Shown one piece after another: positions 1-4,386 of a DNA stretch of 5,526 nucleotides. How positions within the stretch are numbered: the first letter of the stretch is position 1; each line of letters begins with the position of its first letter. A program made the position numbers and the translations under genes. A model generated the notes under the pieces. It made no database searches, was not told the DNA's origin, and saw only the letters and a list, made by a program, of their open reading frames with translations. Origin of the DNA: Syntrophorhabdus sp. PtaB.Bin184. Lineage in GTDB: Bacteria > Desulfobacterota > Syntrophorhabdia > Syntrophorhabdales > Syntrophorhabdaceae. Where the stretch lies: NCBI GenBank assembly GCA_002067555.1, contig MVQQ01000247.1, positions 1-5,526 of the forward strand, given 5' to 3'.

Positions 1-1
1 C

Positions 2-145
2 ACGACAGCCATCGTAACGGGCGGCCTCGCCGGCACCCATTATGGCCTTGAAGCGGTCCCGCGGCAGTGGAGAGACACATTGGCGAGAAAACAGGAAATA
101 GAAGCCTTGTTCGAACGGTTTGTGGACGAAACGATGAGCGGTTGA
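2..145 (+). CDS. ADP-ribosylglycohydrolase family protein, C-terminal fragment (5' end outside window)
   Basis: Frame 2 is open from the window edge to a TGA and encodes 47 residues. It begins TTAIVTGGLAGTHYG, continues LEAVPRQW, then forms a charged helix ending in DETMSG. The pattern of a small-residue helix ('TGGLAGTHYG'), a Glu-Ala-x-Pro turn and a Trp is what I know from the C-terminal end of DraG/ADP-ribosylglycohydrolase proteins, which remove ADP-ribose from modified targets using two metal ions. The metal-binding acidic residues would lie upstream and cannot be seen, so activity cannot be judged. No terminator-like hairpin follows the stop. The next gene starts 81 bp downstream behind its own promoter candidate. 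The family call rests on a short tail and is therefore moderate. Confidence 0.6.
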   Translation, partial: TTAIVTGGLAGTHYGLEAVPRQWRDTLARKQEIEALFERFVDETMSG

Positions 146-178
146 GAGGTGATTCCCTGCGGCCTGACGTCAAAGTGC

Positions 179-208
179 TTTACAGCGATCGGGACTGTAC
201 TGTAAAAT
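179..208 (+). promoter_or_regulatory. Promoter with overlapping inverted repeat, upstream of mntA/hepT
   Basis: A sigma70-like promoter reads TTTACA (179-184), an 18-bp spacer, then TAAAAT (203-208); each hexamer matches consensus at 5 of 6 positions. Transcription would start near 215, leaving a leader of only 10-20 nt before the antitoxin start. A perfect 7-bp inverted repeat, TTTACAG (179-185) and CTGTAAA (200-206) with a 14-bp spacer, covers both the -35 and the -10. A regulator bound there would block RNA polymerase, so it is a natural place for autoregulation of the toxin-antitoxin genes. The promoter and repeat are seen; the operator role is inferred. Confidence 0.5.
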
Positions 209-226
209 CCATAGTGGCGGGAAGCA

Positions 227-538
227 ATGAATGGAATGACCAAACAAGACATTTTCCGCATTCTTCGGCAGAACCGGGCCAGGTTACGGGCTTTTGGCGT
301 AAAGAGAATTGGCCTTTTTGGCTCCTTTGTTCGTGGACAGCAACGCCAGGACAGTGATGTCGATCTCTTGGTCGAATTCGAACCAGGACAGAAGACATTT
401 GATCACTTCATGCAATTGTCTTTTTACCTCGACGACGTGCTGGGGCGCCGGGTGGAGGTTGTCACCGTTGAATCGCTCAGCCCTTATATGGCTGATCACA
501 TACTGAACGAGGTCGAGGATGCCGCCCTCGTCGCTTGA
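227..538 (+). CDS. mntA: MNT-domain nucleotidyltransferase, antitoxin of a HEPN/MNT (type VII) toxin-antitoxin pair
   Basis: This 103-residue protein is a minimal nucleotidyltransferase of the pol-beta fold. It carries an exact GSX10DXD signature: Gly32-Ser33 in GSFVRG, then Asp44 and Asp46 in DSDVDLLVE, the metal- and ATP-binding residues. Glu77 in the strand RRVEVVT is the likely third acidic ligand. In the studied Shewanella pair, MntA moves AMP from ATP onto a tyrosine of the HEPN toxin and silences it, and I infer the same role here. The gene directly precedes and overlaps the HEPN gene by 20 bp, the usual arrangement. ATG at 227 has a purine-rich GGCGGGAAG (217-224 region) close upstream. 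ATG at 236 (MTKQDIF) is a nearly equal alternative and is better spaced from that site. No residue of the signature is missing, so the enzyme looks active. Confidence 0.88.
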   Translation: MNGMTKQDIFRILRQNRARLRAFGVKRIGLFGSFVRGQQRQDSDVDLLVEFEPGQKTFDHFMQLSFYLDDVLGRRVEVVTVESLSPYMADHILNEVEDAALVA

Positions 539-875
539 GTACTTGCGCCATATTCTCGATGAAGCCCAATATCTCATCAGTACCAGCAAGGGATTGAACA
601 GGGATGATTTCCTGATGGACGAAACCCTCAAGCGTGCTTTTGTCAGGAGCATAGAGATCATTGGAGAGGCCTCGAAGAAAGTGTCCCCTCAGTTGAAGGA
701 AAGACACAACGAACTGGAGTGGAGAGCGATTGCGGGCATGCGCGATCGGCTGGTTCACGACTATCTCGGTGTGGACTATGACATTGTGTGGGATGTGGTG
801 TTGAACAAAGTCCCTTTCCTCTGCAAGAAGGTCGAGAGCATCATTCAAGAGGAAAGACTTTCCGGCGATGGCTGA
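519..875 (+). CDS. hepT: HEPN-domain RNase toxin (HepT/DUF86 family)
   Basis: This is an all-helical protein of 118 residues. Its key motif is RX4HXY, seen as RDRLVHDY with Arg75, His80 and Tyr82. Arg and His form the RNase active site of HEPN toxins, which act on RNA in the cytoplasm as dimers. In the Shewanella HepT the tyrosine of this motif is the residue the MNT partner modifies with AMP, so Tyr82 is the predicted target here. The N-terminus (MPPSSLEYLRHILDEA) and the segment following the motif (LGVDYDIVWDVV) also fit the DUF86 group. The start at 519 lies inside the end of the antitoxin gene, with GAGGT at 509-513 as ribosome binding site, so translation of the two is probably coupled. 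The stop overlaps the next gene by 8 bp. The active-site motif is intact. Confidence 0.9.
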   Translation: MPPSSLEYLRHILDEAQYLISTSKGLNRDDFLMDETLKRAFVRSIEIIGEASKKVSPQLKERHNELEWRAIAGMRDRLVHDYLGVDYDIVWDVVLNKVPFLCKKVESIIQEERLSGDG

Positions 876-1116
876 CCTTATCGGTTATATAGCCGCCTGT
901 TTCACGACCTTTTCGCTTTTGCCGCAGATATTGCGCATCTGGAGATTGAAAGAGGCCAGGGACGTCTCGGTTTTTCTACCCCTGATGATCGTCATCGGTT
1001 CCGTGCTGTGGTCCGTCTACGGTGTCCTCATCAAATCGGTTCCCGTCATCGCGGCGAACGGTGTCGCCCTGATCATAGCGCTCATCACCGTTTTTTTCAC
1101 GATCCGATATAGATAA
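868..1116 (+). CDS. SemiSWEET sugar transporter (MtN3/PQ-loop family)
   Basis: This is an 82-residue membrane protein with three hydrophobic helices, at about residues 4-22, 35-55 and 58-78. That is the triple-helix unit of bacterial SemiSWEETs, which dimerise to move sugars across the inner membrane down their gradient. The PQ motif is Pro19-Gln20 at the end of helix 1, followed by the basic loop RIWRLKEARDVS typical of the family. Trp48 and Asn64 sit where the sugar-pocket Trp and Asn of characterised SemiSWEETs lie. The length is normal, so the gene is complete. Its ATG lies within the end of hepT (ATGGCTGA shares both start and stop), with GAGGAAAG (849-856) somewhat far upstream, which suggests translation coupled to the toxin gene. 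The substrate cannot be read from the sequence. Confidence 0.9.
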   Translation: MADLIGYIAACFTTFSLLPQILRIWRLKEARDVSVFLPLMIVIGSVLWSVYGVLIKSVPVIAANGVALIIALITVFFTIRYR

Positions 1117-1127
1117 GGAGGTTCCCG

Positions 1128-1853
1128 ATGGACCTGAATGTTTTGGAAAGGATACGCGGTCAACTCAGGGAGAACGCGGATGAAGCGATACGGGAGAGCG
1201 GACTGAGGTTCTTCAGGGAGGAAGTAAAGCTTTACGGGTTGAAGACTGCGGCTGTGAGGAGCATGGCAGGGAAATACTACAAAGACATCAAAGGGGCGGG
1301 GAAAGCCGCAACCTTTCGTCTTTGCGAGGGACTGTGGGAGTCCGGGTATATGGAGGAGTCTTTCATCGCCTGTGACTGGTCCTACCGCGTCCGCAAGGAA
1401 TACGAACCCGGGGATTTCGAGGTCTTCGAGAGATGGGTGAACAGGTACGTTACGAACTGGGCATCCTGCGATACCCTGTGCAATCATTCGGTGGGAGCCT
1501 TTATCGACATGTACCCCGAATATCTGGACGATATGAAACGATGGGCCCTGTCAGGAAACCGCTGGGTCCGCCGCGCGGCAGCGGTTTCTCTCATTGTTCC
1601 TGCGAGAGAAGGCAGGTTTCTCGCCAACGTTCTCGATATCGCAGGCATTCTCCTGACCGACGATGACGACATGGTGCAGAAAGGCTACGGTTGGATGCTC
1701 AAAGTTGCCAGCCAGGCGCACCGGCAAGCCGTCTTTGACTGGGTTATGATGAACAGGGCGAAAATGCCACGCACCGCCCTGCGCTACGCCATAGAGAAGA
1801 TGCCGGGAGAGCTCAGGGCCGCCGCAATGGGAAAGGTCGTCACAGGCAATTGA
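1128..1853 (+). CDS. alkD: DNA alkylation repair protein, AlkD-like DNA glycosylase
   Basis: This 241-residue protein, built of HEAT-like helical repeats, should remove N3- and N7-alkylated purines from DNA and so start base excision repair. Family marks include FFREEVKLYGL near residue 28, LWESGYMEE near 69, NWASCDTL at 110-117 and the repeat segment NRWVRRAAAVSLIV at 144-157. The three active-site residues known from Bacillus cereus AlkD (Trp109, Asp113, Trp187) correspond to Trp111, Asp115 and Trp189, all with the same +2 offset, so the enzyme looks functional. Length is normal for the family. A perfect AAGGAGG (1115-1121) sits 6 nt before the ATG and overlaps the stop of the SemiSWEET gene, which places this gene in the same operon. 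It ends 6 bp from the convergent gene on the other strand. Confidence 0.9.
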   Translation: MDLNVLERIRGQLRENADEAIRESGLRFFREEVKLYGLKTAAVRSMAGKYYKDIKGAGKAATFRLCEGLWESGYMEESFIACDWSYRVRKEYEPGDFEVFERWVNRYVTNWASCDTLCNHSVGAFIDMYPEYLDDMKRWALSGNRWVRRAAAVSLIVPAREGRFLANVLDIAGILLTDDDDMVQKGYGWMLKVASQAHRQAVFDWVMMNRAKMPRTALRYAIEKMPGELRAAAMGKVVTGN

Positions 1854-1859
1854 ACGGCC

Positions 1860-2306
1860 TTATTTTCCTCTGGATACCGTGAGGTTCTTTATCCCGTTCT
1901 TCGCGAACTCTTTCCGGTACTTTTCGGCGAAGGCTTCTTCCTCCTTGAAGAACTCATCGTCAGGCATCTTTTCCAGTGCCTTGGGCCCGTGCTTGTCGAG
2001 CATGTCCCGCCCCGCAAGGTTGTAGATGAGCTTGTCGAGGAACGTGAAATCGTCGTAGCGGTCTATGAGCTCGTTCAGGGCTTCGTCTTCTTCCAGATCG
2101 GCCGAAGGCCAGACTGCTTTTTGTTCTTTGTCATAGTCGACGTACTTCTCGAGCCCGAAATCCTTCGCGAACCCGAAAATGTAATTCTGGAGTTCAACGT
2201 ACTCATTTCCTTCGAGGTCGTCTTCGTAGGCGTTGACCGTTCTCGTGCCCATGTATACGGCCTTCAGCAGCGTTTCAAACTGTTTTTTCGTAAACTGGAT
2301 CTTCAT
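1860..2306 (-). CDS. Uncharacterised acidic protein, second gene of the ankyrin-Kunitz operon
   Basis: I do not recognise a characterised family. The 148-residue product starts MKIQFTKKQFETLLKAVYMG, a pattern I associate loosely with conserved hypothetical proteins of similar size. It is rich in charge (about 33 Asp/Glu against about 23 Lys/Arg), has no cysteine, no signal peptide and no membrane segment, and is probably a soluble, mostly helical cytoplasmic protein. A strongly acidic stretch lies near residues 70-86 (ADLEEDEALNELIDRYDD), while the last 20 residues turn basic. The start is supported by AAGGGGAG (2310-2317) just upstream. It lies 37 bp downstream of the ankyrin-Kunitz gene on the same strand with no hairpin between, so the two are probably co-transcribed. 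I assign no function. Confidence 0.75.
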   Translation of the reverse strand: MKIQFTKKQFETLLKAVYMGTRTVNAYEDDLEGNEYVELQNYIFGFAKDFGLEKYVDYDKEQKAVWPSADLEEDEALNELIDRYDDFTFLDKLIYNLAGRDMLDKHGPKALEKMPDDEFFKEEEAFAEKYRKEFAKNGIKNLTVSRGK

Positions 2307-2343
2307 ATGCTCCCCTTTGTCAGGATGTGGTTTTCATTCCCCG

Positions 2344-3384
2344 TCACTTTCCGCTCTCACACACCCTTTTGCAGGCATCCTGCGTCTCGAAGGGCACCGT
2401 TCCGCCGCATCCTCCGTAGGTGAAGGATCTGCACGCCCCTGCTATCTCGTCATAGTACCCCGCGTAGAAAAGGGCCATGCACGGTCCGGGGTCCGGTTTC
2501 ATCCGGCATCTTGCCGTGAGGTCGACCCCCTCATCTCCCGATCCTTTCAGCACGTCGTTGAGAAGGACGGCGGCATCCCGCCTTCCCTTGTAGAGCGCGA
2601 GGTCAACATCTTCCGCGGTTGGTTTCCGGCCTTTTTCCAGCAGGGTTTTCAGGATACCGACGTTCCCGGAGGCAGCGGCGGAGCGAAGGATATCTTTGTC
2701 CCCCGGGTCCGCCCCACGGGAGAGAAGGACGGCAAAGATGTCCTCATATCCCATTGATGCCGCGTCGCGAAGTGATGACTCATTGAAGGCGACACCTTTT
2801 TCCAGGAGGATGGCGGCGACGTCATGATGGCCTCTTCGGATGGATTCGTTGAGAAGCCTTGCGTCCGCGGAGCGGCTGACGTCGAAGCCTTTCCCTATGA
2901 AGAAATTGACGAGGTCGACGGCGCGTTTCCTGTCATCCATGAATACGACACTGATGAGCGGAGTGTCGCCGTCCTTGTTCCTGAGGCTCATGTCGGCGCC
3001 ATTCTCAACGAGGAACCGGGCGACGTCGTACCGGCGATAGGCCATTGCTTCATGCAGGGGTGTCCTTCCGTCCTTGTCCCGTGCGTTGATGTCCGCCCCT
3101 TTCTTCAGAAGCAGCGCGGCCACATCCAGGTATCCCCTGTTGGCAGCATAATGGAGCAGGGTGTTTCCATTCTTATAGCGGACATTGACATCCTTGAGGG
3201 AAGAGACGTGGTCCTTCATCGCTGCTTCACGGTCGGCGATCGTTTCCATCCCCGTCTTCCGATCATCGAAGTACTGTTTCAGGGCATTTTCCGGCGATCC
3301 CTTTTCCCCGGCGGTCGCGGCCGAGGCAAAAAGGACGATGACGATGAGGGTTCCGCAGACGAGGTGATTCATTGTGTTGTTCAT
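2344..3384 (-). CDS. Exported ankyrin-repeat protein with C-terminal Kunitz/BPTI-type domain
   Basis: The protein has 346 residues in three parts. Residues 1-25 are a signal peptide with a hydrophobic core (LIVIVLFASAA) and a likely cut after Ala-Thr-Ala25; there is no lipobox. Residues about 71-281 hold six or seven ankyrin repeats. The first two are clear (NTLLHYAANRG...GADINARD, RTPLHEAM...NGADMSLRN) and later ones are degenerate. Residues 293-342 form a Kunitz domain, with GPC before the reactive loop and FTYGGCGG in the middle. The only cysteines of the mature protein are the six of this domain, which fits an oxidising compartment. Ankyrin repeats bind proteins, and Kunitz domains usually inhibit serine proteases. 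I infer an extracytoplasmic binding or protease-inhibiting protein. The start at 3384 is chosen because GTGGAG (3391-3396) sits 6 nt before that ATG. The upstream in-frame ATG at 3402 lacks a ribosome binding site and would spoil the signal peptide. Confidence 0.88.
   Translation of the reverse strand: MNNTMNHLVCGTLIVIVLFASAATAGEKGSPENALKQYFDDRKTGMETIADREAAMKDHVSSLKDVNVRYKNGNTLLHYAANRGYLDVAALLLKKGADINARDKDGRTPLHEAMAYRRYDVARFLVENGADMSLRNKDGDTPLISVVFMDDRKRAVDLVNFFIGKGFDVSRSADARLLNESIRRGHHDVAAILLEKGVAFNESSLRDAASMGYEDIFAVLLSRGADPGDKDILRSAAASGNVGILKTLLEKGRKPTAEDVDLALYKGRRDAAVLLNDVLKGSGDEGVDLTARCRMKPDPGPCMALFYAGYYDEIAGACRSFTYGGCGGTVPFETQDACKRVCESGK
2359..2508 (-). other. Kunitz/BPTI-type domain within the ankyrin-repeat protein
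   Basis: Six cysteines lie at residues 293, 302, 318, 326, 338 and 342. Spacings are 8, 15, 7, 11 and 3 residues, against 8, 15, 7, 12 and 3 in bovine pancreatic trypsin inhibitor, so the disulfides should pair 1-6, 2-4 and 3-5. Gly12-Pro13, Ala16, Tyr23, Gly28, Phe33, Tyr35, Gly36 and Gly37 of BPTI are all matched. The P1 position (Lys15 in BPTI) is Met303, which would not favour trypsin and suggests a chymotrypsin- or elastase-like target if it inhibits at all. Two deviations stand out: BPTI Arg20-Tyr21 is Ala-Gly here, and the loop after the fourth cysteine is one residue short, removing the usual Asn43 context. Confidence 0.88.
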
Positions 3385-3414
3385 TTCTGGCTCCACTCCC
3401 ATGGTGACGCGGCA

Positions 3415-3435
3415 GGGCCACTTTGTTGGTGGCCC
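3415..3435 (-). promoter_or_regulatory. Hairpin in predicted 5' leader of the ankyrin-Kunitz mRNA
   Basis: A perfect 7-bp GC-rich inverted repeat, GGGCCAC and GTGGCCC, encloses a 7-nt loop. On the minus strand it falls between the predicted transcription start (near 3451) and the ribosome binding site at 3391-3396, about 19 nt upstream of the latter. It has no U-run after it, so it is not a typical terminator. It could stabilise the leader or bind a regulator; the role is not shown. Confidence 0.4.
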
Positions 3436-3436
3436 C

Positions 3437-3465
3437 TTGCGCCTGTTGCAATCTCAGATTGTAAT
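3437..3465 (+). promoter_or_regulatory. Weaker rightward promoter candidate for the binding-protein/kinase genes
   Basis: TTGCGC (3437-3442), a 17-bp spacer and TGTAAT (3460-3465) form a candidate with a good -10 (5 of 6) but a poor -35 (3 of 6). It is oriented toward the solute-binding protein gene and shares its -10 region with the leftward promoter on the other strand, so the two may compete or be controlled together. Confidence 0.3.
3446..3464. promoter_or_regulatory. Operator-like palindrome between divergent genes
   Basis: TTGCAATCTCAGATTGTAA is a 9-bp inverted repeat around a central C with one mismatched pair. The inner 6 bp of each arm (CAATCT and AGATTG) are perfect. It covers the -10 hexamer of the leftward promoter and overlaps the -10 candidate of the rightward one, so a dimeric regulator bound here could control both directions. 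No regulator gene is recognised in the window. Confidence 0.45.
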
Positions 3466-3486
3466 ATCAGTTGAAGGAAATGGCAA
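3458..3486 (-). promoter_or_regulatory. Sigma70-like promoter of the ankyrin-Kunitz operon
   Basis: Read on the minus strand, TTGCCA (3486-3481) and TACAAT (3463-3458) are separated by exactly 17 bp, and each matches consensus at 5 of 6 positions. Transcription would start near 3451, giving a leader of about 67 nt that contains the hairpin at 3415-3435 and the ribosome binding site. This is the best promoter match I found in the window. Confidence 0.55.
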
Positions 3487-3563
3487 GCGGATCGATGGCG
3501 AAGGGCTGATCCAAGGGATGGGTGCCGGGTGGCAATGCGACCGGTAATATGGTACAAGTTCTT

Positions 3564-4367
3564 ATGACAGGGCAGGTCCTGCGCATATCCGCGATTTTTT
3601 TCCTGGTGTTTGCGTTCAGCAACACGGTCATGGCCAGGGACGGGTATCCTGAAAAGCTGACCGTCGTCTACAAGGAATGGTACCCGTACACGTACAAGCA
3701 AGATAACAAGGCCGTAGGTTTTGAGATAGACATCTTCAAGGCGGTGATGAAGAGGATGGGTATCGAGGCCGTGTTCGAGCAGTTTCCTTTCAGGCGGTGT
3801 CTCAAGATGGTCGAGGAGGGCCATGCCCATGTGCTCATATCGGTCCTCAAAACCCCGGAACGCGGGCGATACACGGTATTCCCCGGGGAGCACCTCAGCA
3901 TCTCGCGGACCTCTCTCTTCACCAGGGCGGGCAATCAGGTCCGGTACGGGGGTTCCCTGAAGGACCTGAAGGGGCACACCATAGGTGTCATCACCGGCTT
4001 CAGTTACGGCGCGGCCTTCGACAGGGCAGATTATCTGAACAAACAAGAGGTGTCGAACACAAGGCGCCTCGTCAACATGGTGGTCGGCGGCAGGCTTGAT
4101 CTTGGGATCGAGAACGAAGCGGTCATCAGGGGGGTCGCCGGCGACCTCGGCGTTGCGGGATCGATCCGCTTTCTGAACCCCCCCGTTCACAGCCGGAAGC
4201 TCTATGCCGGCTTCTCCAAAAGGCTCGGACTCCAAAAGCTGGCGGCGGAGTTCTCCAGGAACCTCAAAGAATTCAAGGATACCAGCGAGTACAGGGACAT
4301 ACTCCGGAGGTATGGTGTTTCCCGTCCCCAGCTGATGCGGCGGAAAGAAGAGTCTCCCGGCAACTGA
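3564..4367 (+). CDS. Periplasmic solute-binding protein, family 3 (HisJ/COG0834-like)
   Basis: The 267-residue product has a signal peptide (MTGQVLR, then the hydrophobic ISAIFFLVFAFSN, likely cut after TVMA24). A bilobed amino-acid-type binding fold follows: KLTVVYKEWYPYTY as first strand, AVGFEIDIFKAVMKRMG at 50-66, the segment LKTPERGRYTVF at 95-106 whose Arg100 matches the ligand-carboxylate arginine of the family, and LKGHTIGVITGFSYG at 135-149 opening lobe 2. Such proteins bind amino acids or related small molecules in the periplasm. No permease or ATPase gene is visible; the next gene, 19 bp on, is a sensor kinase, so a sensing role is likely. The start is uncertain. GTG 3522 (AAGGG upstream) and ATG 3549 are in frame, but 3564 gives the cleanest signal peptide. 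Specificity cannot be deduced. Confidence 0.82.
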   Translation: MTGQVLRISAIFFLVFAFSNTVMARDGYPEKLTVVYKEWYPYTYKQDNKAVGFEIDIFKAVMKRMGIEAVFEQFPFRRCLKMVEEGHAHVLISVLKTPERGRYTVFPGEHLSISRTSLFTRAGNQVRYGGSLKDLKGHTIGVITGFSYGAAFDRADYLNKQEVSNTRRLVNMVVGGRLDLGIENEAVIRGVAGDLGVAGSIRFLNPPVHSRKLYAGFSKRLGLQKLAAEFSRNLKEFKDTSEYRDILRRYGVSRPQLMRRKEESPGN

Positions 4368-4386
4368 TCCTTGAAAGGAAGCGTTG

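Noticed and set aside
165..172. Palindrome TGACGTCA just upstream of the toxin-antitoxin promoter
   Set aside because: It is only 8 bp, occurs once, and has no partner site, so chance is a sufficient explanation.
477..848. Minus-strand open frame of 123 codons opposite hepT
   Set aside because: It is a shadow of the HEPN gene, whose active-site motif and overlap with mntA are unambiguous.
1017..1487. Minus-strand open frame of 156 codons opposite SemiSWEET and AlkD
   Set aside because: It crosses two well-supported plus-strand genes and their ribosome binding site and has no domain.
1854..1859. Possible bidirectional terminator between the convergent alkD and acidic-protein genes
   Set aside because: The gap is only 6 bp and I see no stem with a U-run in it or at the adjoining gene ends.
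1989..2757. Plus-strand open frames (144 and 174 codons) opposite the acidic protein and the Kunitz region
   Set aside because: The minus strand carries ribosome binding sites, a signal peptide and cysteine-spaced domain structure; the plus-strand frames show none.
3340..3384. Lipoprotein signal at the start of the ankyrin-Kunitz protein
   Set aside because: The only nearby cysteine is residue 10, before the hydrophobic core and without a lipobox, so ordinary signal peptidase I cleavage is more likely.
2824..3474. Plus-strand open frame of 216 codons opposite the ankyrin repeats
   Set aside because: Repeated ankyrin motifs on the minus strand explain the coding signal; the frame has no independent support.
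3489..3512. Inverted repeat GGATC / GATCC with a 14-bp spacer
   Set aside because: The 5-bp arms are too short to separate from chance and are not placed on a promoter element.
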